The notes under the pieces: model-generated
What the model saw: only the letters and a program-made list of their open reading frames with translations
Told to the model about the DNA's origin: nothing
Databases searched by the model: none
Made by a program: the position numbers and the translations under genes
Shown here: one piece after another, positions 24,720-32,095 of the stretch
Layout: each line of letters begins with the position of its first letter
Numbering within the stretch: the stretch's first letter is position 1
Source: Thermodesulfobacteriales bacterium
GTDB taxonomy: Bacteria > Desulfobacterota_D > UBA1144 > Nemesobacterales > UBA2774
DNA length: 32,420 bases
Direction: 5' to 3'
Assembly (NCBI GenBank): GCA_004525335.1
Contig: SPCL01000003.1
Coordinates: 1 to 32,420 of the forward strand

Positions 24720-26641
24720 ATTTGTTGTTTAAGCTCAATTGAGCAAACCGTTCCCTCTTTAATCAAATCTCCCGGCAGAGGTTTCTGGGTAGTGACAAAT
24801 CCACTGCCTTTTACATCCACCTTAACTCCTTGTTCTTCTGACCATTTAAGAATGTCCCTAACACTCATGCCGCTAAGATCCGGCATTACCGTCATCCCGA
24901 CAAGCTCTTTTTTGGGACTTACACCCATATGGAAAAGTACTTTTTCCGCTATCTGCTTGAAAATAGGGCCTGCTACTGAGCCTCCATAAGTTTTTTTCCT
25001 TGGAGCTTCTACAACCACTGCCATAACTATTTTGGGATTTTCCACAGGAGTAAAGCCAATAAAAGAAGCTATATACCTGTCCGAGTAATAACCTCCGGAC
25101 TTGGGGTCAGGAATTTGTGCTGTACCGGTTTTTCCAGCTACCGAGAATCCCGGGATTTGAGCTTTTTTACCTGTTCCGTCTTCTACCACACTTTGTAGTA
25201 TTTGCTTCATCTGATGAGAGGTATCATAGGATATAACTCTAGTAACAACTTCAGGTTTGTTTTCCGTAACTATATTGCCTTCAGGATCCACTATCTTCTC
25301 TATCACATAGGGCTTCATAAGATATCCGCCGTTAGCAATTGCAGAAAGCGCTGTGACAACCTGGAGTGAAGTCACTGAAATACCTTGACCAAATGAAATA
25401 GTAGCAAGTTCTATAGGTCCCCATTTTCTTGGGCTTGCAAGCAGACCTTTGGATTCCCCTGGAAGTCCTATGCCTGTTTTTTCTCCGAAGCCGAATTTCT
25501 TTAAATATTTATAGTACGTATCACGCCCCATGAGCTCCCCAATCTTGGAGGCGCCAATGTTGCTTGAGTACTTTACAATTTCTGACACTGTAAGGGTGCC
25601 CCGTGGATGTACATCTTTTATAACCGCAGAGCCGATTTTTCTTCTGCCGTTCTCACAATTAAACTGGGAGTTTGGATTTACTTTTTTGTCTTCAATTGCA
25701 GATGCTGCAAGAAAAACTTTCATTGTCGAGCCTGGTTCATGCGCATACCAGATAGGAAGGTTTCTTCTATTTGACTCAGGAAATTTACTATATGAGTTTG
25801 GATCTATAAAAGGATACGAAGCCATAGCGAGTACTTCACCTGTTTCGGGATTCATTATTAGGGCCATACCTTTTTCACCGCCCACCCCTTCTATCCCCTC
25901 TTTTAATTCTCGCTCGACTATATGCTGTATTTGGGAATCAATTGTAAGAACAATGTCGTTTCCAGAGCTTTCGTCTCTATCAATTTCCTGTATCTCATTT
26001 GGATCGCTTAAAATCTTATTCCCTCGAGCGTCCCTTTTTAACGTGATTTTTCTGGTCTTGCCAATTAGAGAGCTGTCATAGCGGTACTCGATTCCCTCAA
26101 TACCTATAGAATCAAGATCAGTGAATCCGATTACTTGCCCTAGTAGAGTACCGTTGGGGTAAATTCTCTTAGGCTCTGGAATAAAGCCCAGGCCTTTCAT
26201 ATCAGAGTTTTGAAGTTCTTCTGCAGGTTTTGAGTCTGCAAGTCTTTTGATCCAGACAAAAGATTTATCTGAAGCCACTCTATTATAGATTCTCTCCTCA
26301 GGAAGATTAAGTTTTTCAGATAGAATCTTTGCTGTCTCCTTGGGATTTATAACATTTTTTGGGTTTGCGTATATAGATTTTACATCTATGTTTACAGCCA
26401 ATTCCTTACCATTTCTATCAAAAATTTTCCCTCTTCTAGGAAGAAGGGTAGAAGTGCCTTGATGCTGCTTTCTAGCCATTTTGAACGCTCTCTCACGATC
26501 CAGAACTTGGAGTTCAAGCGCTTTTACTGAGACCATAGCAAAGAGTGCAATTATAAGAGTGGCAATTATAAATACTCTCCAACGGGGTTTATCCAAATCC
26601 CGTGCAAGAGAAATTCTTTTTGTGCTTCTCTTTGGCTTCAT
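24716..26641 (-). CDS. ftsI: Septal class B penicillin-binding protein FtsI with C-terminal PASTA domain
   Basis: A transpeptidase that crosslinks septal peptidoglycan, partner of FtsW. A basic cytoplasmic tail precedes one membrane segment (about 22-42). The pedestal domain starts RRGKIFDRNGKELA. The active site has STMK (Ser305, Lys308), SSN (359-361) and KTGT (504-507). Residues from about 577 (VMPDLSGMSVRDIL...) form one PASTA domain, more usual in SpoVD/PBP2x-type proteins and deltaproteobacterial FtsI than in E. coli. The length is 641 aa. Its ATG shares one base with the ftsL stop (TAATG). Confidence 0.95.
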   Translation of the reverse strand: MKPKRSTKRISLARDLDKPRWRVFIIATLIIALFAMVSVKALELQVLDRERAFKMARKQHQGTSTLLPRRGKIFDRNGKELAVNIDVKSIYANPKNVINPKETAKILSEKLNLPEERIYNRVASDKSFVWIKRLADSKPAEELQNSDMKGLGFIPEPKRIYPNGTLLGQVIGFTDLDSIGIEGIEYRYDSSLIGKTRKITLKRDARGNKILSDPNEIQEIDRDESSGNDIVLTIDSQIQHIVERELKEGIEGVGGEKGMALIMNPETGEVLAMASYPFIDPNSYSKFPESNRRNLPIWYAHEPGSTMKVFLAASAIEDKKVNPNSQFNCENGRRKIGSAVIKDVHPRGTLTVSEIVKYSSNIGASKIGELMGRDTYYKYLKKFGFGEKTGIGLPGESKGLLASPRKWGPIELATISFGQGISVTSLQVVTALSAIANGGYLMKPYVIEKIVDPEGNIVTENKPEVVTRVISYDTSHQMKQILQSVVEDGTGKKAQIPGFSVAGKTGTAQIPDPKSGGYYSDRYIASFIGFTPVENPKIVMAVVVEAPRKKTYGGSVAGPIFKQIAEKVLFHMGVSPKKELVGMTVMPDLSGMSVRDILKWSEEQGVKVDVKGSGFVTTQKPLPGDLIKEGTVCSIELKQQI

Positions 26642-26973
26642 TACTTACCCACTACTTTATTTTTTTCGATATATATAATGTCTTCTTGCGTTGGAAACTT
26701 AAATCCTAACTGAGTAGCCGATTTTTCAAGCTTCTCTGGAGATTTCAGTGTCATAAAGTCTGATTGAAGTGTTCTATTATCTTTTAACAGATCTTCGGTT
26801 TTTTTCTTATTTCTTGATATCTCGTATCCCAGGCTTAACTCTTCAACTTTGATTCGTACATAAACAAGAGAAAGCCCAATAGCTATTAATATCAGAACTA
26901 TCATTCCTATGGATAAGATAGAACTGCCGGACTGCTTTCTTTCTTTTTTTCTAGATGTTTTTAGAATAGACAT
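26641..26973 (-). CDS. ftsL: FtsL-like small bitopic division protein
   Basis: A 110-residue protein with a basic N-terminus (KTSRKKERKQ), one membrane segment (about 19-39) and a coiled-coil stretch (about 40-80), the layout of FtsL, which links FtsQ to FtsW/FtsI. The sequence itself is weakly conserved in this family, so the call rests on shape and on its place between rsmH and ftsI. I use the ATG at 26973, one base after the rsmH stop (TGATATG). A start at 27006 would overlap rsmH and add an unlikely Cys/Trp-containing leader. Confidence 0.85.
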   Translation of the reverse strand: MSILKTSRKKERKQSGSSILSIGMIVLILIAIGLSLVYVRIKVEELSLGYEISRNKKKTEDLLKDNRTLQSDFMTLKSPEKLEKSATQLGFKFPTQEDIIYIEKNKVVGK

Positions 26974-26974
26974 A

Positions 26975-27934
26975 TCAGAGTTTCTCGCCCACTCGCATTT
27001 TTGCACTTCTGGACCGAGGGTTATTCATTACCTCCTCTTCACTTGGAATAAGTGGGGAGCGGGTAATAATATTGATCTCGCTTTTTTTACCACATCCGCA
27101 CATTGGTAAATCCGGTGGGCAGATACACGGAGAGTATAGGTTTTGAAATAAATTCTTAACAATCCGATCCTCAAGAGAATGAAATGAAATGATAACTAAT
27201 CTGCCTCCTGTTTTGAGAAGAGGTATTGCCTTACCAATAAACTCTTCTATGTTATCGAGTTCATGGTTAACTGCTATCCTAAAAGCCTGGAATGTTTTGG
27301 TCGCCGGATGTATCCTGGCAGGGTGAAATTTCTTGGGAATTGCCTCATAAACCAGGTTGGCTAATTCTGCTGATGTTGAAATAGGCTTATCTTCTCTCGT
27401 TTGTACTATACGTTTCGCAATCCTTCTTGACCACCTTTCCTCACCGTATACTTTTAGAACTTTAGATATTTCATCAACACTCATCTCGTTAACCAAATCA
27501 AAAGCAGTAAACCTTAACCTAGCATCCATTCGCATATCTAAGCGTTCATCACGAATGAAACTAAATCCTCTTTGACTAGAATCAAGCTGAAATGAAGACA
27601 TTCCTAGATCAGCAACAATTCCATCTACTTCTTCTATCTCAAGGTCCAAAAGAACCCTGTCTATCTCTGAGAAATTGCTATTCCTAAAAACTACATTGCT
27701 TTTGTACTTGGATAAATTATTACTAGCGATGGTAATAGCCTCTTCATCTACATCAAGGCCTATAATACGGGATTGATAGTTTGTATAATCTAATATTTCT
27801 TTAGTGTGTCCGCCCAGGCCTAGAGTTGCGTCAACATACAATCCATCTTCTCTAGTAATCAAGTTGTCTAGAACTTCCTCAGTCATAACCGGTATATGGG
27901 CCGGAGCCTTTTGTTCTAAAATGGCATTTTCCAC
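26975..27934 (-). CDS. rsmH: 16S rRNA (cytosine-N4) methyltransferase RsmH (MraW)
   Basis: It methylates C1402 of 16S rRNA using S-adenosylmethionine. The family start HIPVMTEEVLDNL is followed by the SAM-binding YVDATLGLGGHTKEIL, GLDVDEEAI, DGIVADLGMSSFQLD, RGFSFIRDERLDMRMD and ISFHSLEDRIVK. I chose the GTG at 27934 (319 aa): AAGGA lies 10 bases before it and the mraZ stop 4 bases before it. A longer frame reaching 28039 would overlap mraZ by about 100 bases and adds residues foreign to the family. Confidence 0.93.
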   Translation of the reverse strand: MENAILEQKAPAHIPVMTEEVLDNLITREDGLYVDATLGLGGHTKEILDYTNYQSRIIGLDVDEEAITIASNNLSKYKSNVVFRNSNFSEIDRVLLDLEIEEVDGIVADLGMSSFQLDSSQRGFSFIRDERLDMRMDARLRFTAFDLVNEMSVDEISKVLKVYGEERWSRRIAKRIVQTREDKPISTSAELANLVYEAIPKKFHPARIHPATKTFQAFRIAVNHELDNIEEFIGKAIPLLKTGGRLVIISFHSLEDRIVKNLFQNLYSPCICPPDLPMCGCGKKSEINIITRSPLIPSEEEVMNNPRSRSAKMRVGEKL

Positions 27935-27938
27935 GGTC

Positions 27939-28385
27939 TTATAGTCCTTGTGCTGCAAGGATTTCCCTGCTTTTTTTAAATTCTTCATATGAATTATCAG
28001 ACTCTTCCTGTTCCCAAACCTCTTTAGACCAAATTTCAACCTTTGTTAGCATACCTATTAAAATTACATCTTTATCGATATGTGCATGATTTCTTAACGA
28101 TTGAGGGATAAGGATTCTTCCCTGTCCATCCATCGGACAATCAACGGCGCTACCCATCAAGTATCGTAAAAAGGAAATAACTTCCTGTTTGAACTGAGGA
28201 AGCTCCGATACTTTTCTTTCAATTTCATTCCATTCCCTAAGGGGGTATGCCGCCAGACATTTATCAAAGTTGGTAACAATGAGGATCTCACCGCCGTACT
28301 TCTCCCTACACACCTCTCTAAATTTAGAGGGTATGCTTATCCTCCCCTTGTCGGTCATTGTATGTTCGTATCTTCCACGGAACAT
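27939..28385 (-). CDS. mraZ: Transcriptional regulator MraZ
   Basis: A double AbrB-like (SpoVT-AbrB) DNA-binding protein that assembles into rings and controls the dcw operon by binding repeats in its own promoter. Both halves are visible: FRGRYEHTMTDKGRISIPSKFRE and the second MDGQGRILIPQSLR, with the conserved DxxGR/RIxIP motifs. The ATG at 28385 (148 aa, MFRGRYEH) is the family start; a GTG at 28415 lies inside the operator repeats. GAGGG before the ATG serves as ribosome binding site. It is the first gene of the cluster. Confidence 0.95.
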   Translation of the reverse strand: MFRGRYEHTMTDKGRISIPSKFREVCREKYGGEILIVTNFDKCLAAYPLREWNEIERKVSELPQFKQEVISFLRYLMGSAVDCPMDGQGRILIPQSLRNHAHIDKDVILIGMLTKVEIWSKEVWEQEESDNSYEEFKKSREILAAQGL

Positions 28386-28387
28386 GT

Positions 28388-28427
28388 TGCGCCCTCTTGT
28401 GCCACTTCGTGCCACTTTGAACCACTA
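28388..28427 (-). promoter_or_regulatory. Four tandem 10-bp MraZ boxes
   Basis: On the minus strand four units run head to tail with a 10-base period: TAGTGGTTCA, AAGTGGCACG, AAGTGGCACA and AGAGGGCGCA. They run from inside the -10 element to two bases before the mraZ ATG. Published MraZ targets are direct repeats with the same period (TGGG-type in E. coli, AAAGTG-type in Mollicutes), so autoregulation by MraZ is strongly suggested. The last, most divergent unit doubles as the ribosome binding site of mraZ. Confidence 0.85.
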
Positions 28428-28452
28428 TATAAAATTGTATTAACTTTGTCAA
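28424..28452 (-). promoter_or_regulatory. Promoter of the dcw operon (Pmra)
   Basis: On the minus strand TTGACA (28452-28447) and TATAGT (28429-28424) are exactly 17 bases apart. The -35 is perfect and the -10 matches 5 of 6. The predicted start near 28417 falls in the second MraZ box, so bound MraZ would block transcription. No comparable promoter was seen inside the next 16 kb of the cluster. Confidence 0.85.
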
Positions 28453-28733
28453 GTAAGGTTTCGTCATTTATCAATTTTTTAGTAAATACGGTAGGGTAAA
28501 ATAGCACACTTTTTTAGGTGTAATTAAGGTATTTATACGCTATAAACAAAGGACGAGATTATAATACGGTTTTTTACTACTACTTTAATAATGTATTCTA
28601 TAGTGCTGATATTAAACGACTTTCAGATCAAAACAGCTAAATAGCAAAGTATGAAGGATGCCAATTTATGCCACCCTGATCAACCAATTTTTATAGTAAA
28701 GAGGCTCATCTCAAGCAATAAGAAAAGAACAAT
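28453..28733. other. AT-rich spacer between the dcw promoter and the murJ-side promoter
   Basis: About 280 bases with no supported gene. It contains T-runs and A/T-rich tracts of the kind found upstream of strong promoters. A 36-codon open frame at 28651-28761 has no ribosome binding site and resembles nothing I know. Confidence 0.5.
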
Positions 28734-28762
28734 CGGACAAAAACTGCAAATTAAGATATAAT
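28734..28762 (+). promoter_or_regulatory. Candidate promoter of the DUF4911-murJ pair
   Basis: CGGACA (28734-28739) and TATAAT (28757-28762) are 17 bases apart; the -10 is perfect and the -35 keeps the GACA core. The leader would be about 20 bases to the ATG at 28791. It fires away from the dcw operon. Confidence 0.55.
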
Positions 28763-28790
28763 CTTCTTAAATTTTCCTAACCACACTCAT

Positions 28791-29006
28791 ATGCCTAATA
28801 TATATATAAAACTTAAGAATATTTCTGAAACCGTTTACTTTCAATCGATTATGGGGACTTATTCGCACATTGCTTGGGTTAGGACCCAAGACCCTGCAAA
28901 GGGGATAATGCAAATAACCCCCACTGAGGACCAGGTAGATCAAGTAATGAAAATTCTAGGTTATCTGAAAAATGAGATTGAGTTTGAAGAGGTAGACTCG
29001 ATATAA
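28791..29006 (+). CDS. DUF4911-like small protein
   Basis: A 71-residue protein, probably soluble and acidic at its end. The pattern IYIKLKNISETVYFQSIMGTY...WVRTQDPAKGIMQI, then an acidic helix and KNEIEFEE, resembles from memory the DUF4911 family of deltaproteobacteria, which has beta-helix-beta layout and no known function. It has no Cys and no evident catalytic residues. It starts at the only ATG after a good promoter, without a clear Shine-Dalgarno sequence, and is followed after 24 bases by murJ, so the two are probably co-transcribed. A role in envelope biogenesis is inference from that link alone. Confidence 0.65.
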   Translation: MPNIYIKLKNISETVYFQSIMGTYSHIAWVRTQDPAKGIMQITPTEDQVDQVMKILGYLKNEIEFEEVDSI

Positions 29007-29030
29007 CATCTAATCAAAGTTGAATAACAG

Positions 29031-30605
29031 ATGAAGCAACATGAACAAATAACCCGCTCTGCAGGTATTGTAGGCTCACTTACTTTTCTAAGCCGTATAG
29101 CGGGCTATGCAAGAGATGTAGTAATAGCATATTTTTTCGGCGCTACTGCGTTAACCGATGCGTTTTGGGTCGCTTTTAGAATACCAAACCTACTGAGAAG
29201 ACTCTTTGCAGAAGGATCTCTTACAATCTCATTTATACCTGTTTTCACCCAGTATCTGGAAACTAAGAATAAAGAAGAGGCTAAGAAGGTTGCAGATGCA
29301 GTATTTACTATTTTAGTATTCCTCCTAATTCTGATATCTATAGGCGGAATACTTTTATCACCATACATCATTAAGCTATTTGCCGCGGGGTTTGACGAAA
29401 GCACTTTTGAATTAGCTGTTTCCTTAAACCGAATAATGTTTCCATACATAATTTTCATATCTCTTACAGCTTTATCGATGGGCGTTCTGAATTCTCTTAG
29501 ACACTTTTTTGCCCCGGCTTTCTCCCCGGTAATTTTAAATATTTGTATAATAGTTGCAGTTTTGTTTCTCTATAAGAACTTTAATGTTCCTATATACGCC
29601 GCCGCCGTTGGTGTTATAGCGGGCGGAATCTTACAGCTTATTTTTCAATTGCCTTTCTTGTACGGACGTGGCTTTTTGTTCAGCTTTCGCAAACAAGTCC
29701 GTCACCCGGCCGTTAAGAAGATAGGGTTTCTTATTATTCCGCAACTATTTGGGGTTGCTGTATACAACATCAATATTTTGGTTAACACCCAGTACGCATC
29801 CTTCATGACAGAGGGTACGATCTCTTATCTGTACTTTGCAGAGAGGCTGATTGAGTTTCCGCTCGGAATAATTGCGGTTTCAATCGCAACTGTTCTTCTT
29901 CCGAGCCTGTCTTCTTATGTATCAAAAAAGGAATTTGATAAATTCAAAGAAACTTATTCTTTTACACTAAGGCTCATGTTTTTTATATTGATACCTGCCC
30001 TAGTAGGCCTGATAGTTCTAAGAGTTCCGATTTGCAATCTTCTATATCAAAGAGGGGAGTTTGACTACGCAGCTACAGTTTTCACATCTCAAGCGCTTTT
30101 AGGATACGCGGTCGGTATATGGGCTGTCGGAGGAATCAGGATAACAGCGCCTGCTTTTTATTCGATGCAGGACACAAAAACCCCTGTCATTATTGCTTTT
30201 GTAGCATTTATAGTTAACGCGGTGCTAGGCTATGTGTTGGGATTCACTTTTGGCTACAAACATACAGGACTTGCTTTAGCAAGCTCAATCTCATCTATTA
30301 TAAACTTTGTTCTATTGTTCTATCTCATTGAGAGAAGGGTCGAAAATATAAATATAAAGTCAATTATTGTACTGCTTGTGAAATTGACAGCGATCTCCGG
30401 AGTTATGGGAGTAGTGATTTGGAGAATATCCAAACTAACTTTCTGGAATGAATCTGCTTTTTCTTTAGAAAAAATTGGGATTTTAGCAGCATCAATTGTA
30501 ATTGCAGCAGTAATTTATTTCTTGCTTGCTAAAATTCTGAAAATAGAAGAAGCCGATTTTCTTGTAAAGATGATTAGAAGAGGAAGAAAAATAAACGATG
30601 GGTGA
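29031..30605 (+). CDS. murJ: Lipid II flippase MurJ (MviN)
   Basis: A MOP-superfamily membrane protein that moves lipid II from the inner to the outer face of the cytoplasmic membrane. The N-terminal signature TRSAGIVGSLTFLSRIAGYARDVV and DAFWVAFRIPNLLRRLFAEGSL is complete; the essential arginines in the central cavity lie in these stretches. Some fourteen hydrophobic segments fit the 524-residue length. It completes, next to the dcw cluster, the route from UDP-MurNAc to exported lipid II. The ATG at 29031 lacks a strong ribosome binding site, so coupling to the upstream small gene is possible. Confidence 0.95.
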   Translation: MKQHEQITRSAGIVGSLTFLSRIAGYARDVVIAYFFGATALTDAFWVAFRIPNLLRRLFAEGSLTISFIPVFTQYLETKNKEEAKKVADAVFTILVFLLILISIGGILLSPYIIKLFAAGFDESTFELAVSLNRIMFPYIIFISLTALSMGVLNSLRHFFAPAFSPVILNICIIVAVLFLYKNFNVPIYAAAVGVIAGGILQLIFQLPFLYGRGFLFSFRKQVRHPAVKKIGFLIIPQLFGVAVYNINILVNTQYASFMTEGTISYLYFAERLIEFPLGIIAVSIATVLLPSLSSYVSKKEFDKFKETYSFTLRLMFFILIPALVGLIVLRVPICNLLYQRGEFDYAATVFTSQALLGYAVGIWAVGGIRITAPAFYSMQDTKTPVIIAFVAFIVNAVLGYVLGFTFGYKHTGLALASSISSIINFVLLFYLIERRVENINIKSIIVLLVKLTAISGVMGVVIWRISKLTFWNESAFSLEKIGILAASIVIAAVIYFLLAKILKIEEADFLVKMIRRGRKINDG

Positions 30606-30610
30606 AAATA

Positions 30611-30653
30611 GAGGCAAATATCATCTGAAGATTATTATGTATCGGCCTCATTT
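30611..30653 (+). terminator. Weak terminator-like stem after murJ
   Basis: GAGGC (30611-30615) pairs with GCCTC (30645-30649), followed by ATTTT. The loop is long (29 bases) but contains a smaller ATCT/AGAT pairing. It is the best candidate for the murJ transcript end, though weak. Confidence 0.3.
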
Positions 30654-30709
30654 TAAAGTCAGACTTATATTCATTAAAAAATCGGATTAAGAATTGAATC
30701 TTTCGAGAT

Positions 30710-30750
30710 GTATAAAGTGACAAATAAATCTCAAGTAAATCACTTTATAC
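30710..30750. repeat. Perfect 11-bp inverted repeat between murJ and the ODP gene
   Basis: GTATAAAGTGA (30710-30720) and TCACTTTATAC (30740-30750) are exact reverse complements around a 19-base loop. It lies 26 bases beyond the stop of the minus-strand ODP gene and about 100 beyond murJ. There is no T-run, so it may be a processing or stabilising hairpin or a protein site. Confidence 0.55.
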
Positions 30751-30775
30751 GTGCGTGATATAACTAACTAAAAGT

Positions 30776-31519
30776 CTAAGTTTGAAGACCTTTTTCATCG
30801 CCGAACACCTCTTTGAGCACTGGATCCAGCTCATGTAACAAACGTTCACAATTACCACTAAAGCTGGACCCGTGCATAATTGCGAGCGTTTTGGGTTTGA
30901 GATCGGCAAGCTTGTACAAAAGTCGTTTTGTATTGTTAGTGTAAGGCAGATAGTCCATCAGTGGCCCACCCTGATATTCAGTGATCGCCTTATGAGTACG
31001 TCCAAGGATTTTATCGGACTCCGTGACTGGTTCAACTTGACCAATTTGATGAAAAAGGTCAGAGCAGAACAAAGTGGCGTTTGTTTCTTCAAATAGGGAT
31101 CCTGCGTCCCAGCCATGTGGCAAGTGAGGTGTTGAAATAAATCTGAAGCGATGTTTTCCAGTGAGGAGCACATCGTCTTTTTGGAGACCCCTTGGTGGAC
31201 GATTAGAAAAGTCGTTAATATTTACAAGTGCCCCAACCACGCTACAGACCGGCTCTGCAGAGGGTGCTACCTCTAGCCACTCATTAAGGGCACCGCATTC
31301 GTCAACTTCAAAATGGCTCCAGCTTATATAGCGGATGGTTTTCGGATCGAGCAATTTAGAAACAGCTTCGTGCAGTTCCGGGAACATAATTCGCATGCCG
31401 GTATGATAAAGTAGTGGTTCATCGTCTTTGACCACAAAATGGTTAAATTGTAAGTCAAAGTCTTTAACATATATTGAGATACGATAAATATCCGGAGCAA
31501 TTTCGGTCACTGTAGCCAT
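30776..31519 (-). CDS. ODP-type diiron metallo-beta-lactamase-fold protein
   Basis: A 247-residue single-domain protein related to the oxygen-reducing domain of flavodiiron proteins and to the oxygen-binding diiron (ODP) proteins. The ligand set is visible as His69-x-Glu71-x-Asp73 in SHFEVDECG, His132 or His135 in PHLPHGWDAG, Asp154 in CSDLF, and His216 in IMHGSS. The residue after Asp73 is Glu, where classical metallo-beta-lactamases have His; the HxExD pattern is diiron-type, not dizinc. There is no flavodoxin or rubredoxin domain, so it would need a partner to act as an oxygen or NO reductase, or it may be an oxygen sensor. It is a lone gene with its own strong promoter and AGGAGGTGA ribosome binding site. 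By eye it is less AT-rich than its neighbours, which with the IS beside it hints at transfer. Confidence 0.82.
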   Translation of the reverse strand: MATVTEIAPDIYRISIYVKDFDLQFNHFVVKDDEPLLYHTGMRIMFPELHEAVSKLLDPKTIRYISWSHFEVDECGALNEWLEVAPSAEPVCSVVGALVNINDFSNRPPRGLQKDDVLLTGKHRFRFISTPHLPHGWDAGSLFEETNATLFCSDLFHQIGQVEPVTESDKILGRTHKAITEYQGGPLMDYLPYTNNTKRLLYKLADLKPKTLAIMHGSSFSGNCERLLHELDPVLKEVFGDEKGLQT

Positions 31520-31554
31520 TACTCACCTCCTATATTTGTGCAGCTCCTCTTTAG

Positions 31555-31584
31555 ATTATATTAAACTTCTATAACAACTGTCAA
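31555..31584 (-). promoter_or_regulatory. Full-consensus promoter of the ODP gene
   Basis: On the minus strand TTGACA (31584-31579) and TATAAT (31560-31555) are both perfect, with an 18-base spacer. The predicted leader of about 28 bases ends with AGGAGGTGA, a near-complete complement of the 16S rRNA tail, 4 bases before the ATG. This is the strongest expression signal in the window. Confidence 0.8.
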
Positions 31585-31819
31585 GCACTGTATAGGTTCA
31601 GTACATACGGACAAACATGAAGGGTATTGATTATAAAGCAACCCAATGTGTAGCAGTATGTTGTTTCTGTAATGTATGAAAAAAAGAAGAGAGGAGGATC
31701 ACTTAAAAAACAGAGGAAACATCCACCCCTCTTCAAGGGTAATAGTATACTGCTCCCCATTAAGAACGAAGTATAGTTAAGTTGGCAAAATGCTTTGTAA
31801 AAGGCATAGGGAGGGAGCA
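31585..31819. other. Spacer before the IS3-family orfA, holding an imperfect stem-loop
   Basis: No gene is supported here. GAAGAGAGGAGGAT (31686-31699) and ATCCACCCCTCTTC (31721-31734) pair at 12 of 14 positions around a 21-base loop. The left end of the IS3 element must lie somewhere here, but without the right end I cannot identify its terminal inverted repeat or target duplication. Confidence 0.45.
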
Positions 31820-32095
31820 ATGAAGCGAAGGAGATGGGATTCTAAAACCAAGACCAAGATAGTACTAGAAGGCTTATCTGGAAGACCAGTATCAGAGATA
31901 TGTAACGAGTACGGAATACATCAGAACCAATTCTACATCTGGCGTGATAAGTTCTTATCTGAAGCTCATAAAGCGTTTGATTCTAAGAAAGACGTTGGAG
32001 AAGTAATCCGCCTTCGTAAAAAGAATCAAGAGCTAACCCAAATAATAGGCTCACTCACCGTTGAATTAAAAAAAACAGAGGACGAGTTCATATGA
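31820..32095 (+). CDS. IS3-family OrfA (transposase DNA-binding subunit)
   Basis: A 91-residue protein. A helix-turn-helix of the IS3/IS911 type spans about 12-48 (KIVLEGLSGRPVSEIC, then YGIHQNQFYIWRDKFL), and a leucine-zipper-like helix spans about 62-86. It binds the element's ends and joins with OrfB to form the active transposase. I use the ATG at 31820 behind GGGAGGGAG (31809-31817) rather than an upstream start at 31790. The stop TGA overlaps the orfB ATG as ATGA. The frame is intact. Confidence 0.92.
   Translation: MKRRRWDSKTKTKIVLEGLSGRPVSEICNEYGIHQNQFYIWRDKFLSEAHKAFDSKKDVGEVIRLRKKNQELTQIIGSLTVELKKTEDEFI

Noticed and set aside
27935..28039. N-terminal extension of rsmH into mraZ
   Set aside because: It would overlap mraZ by about 100 bases with residues unlike the family; GTG 27934 has a ribosome binding site and fits the homologues.
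28651..28761. 36-codon open frame in the mraZ-DUF4911 spacer
   Set aside because: No ribosome binding site, no recognisable sequence, and it runs into the -10 element of the next promoter.
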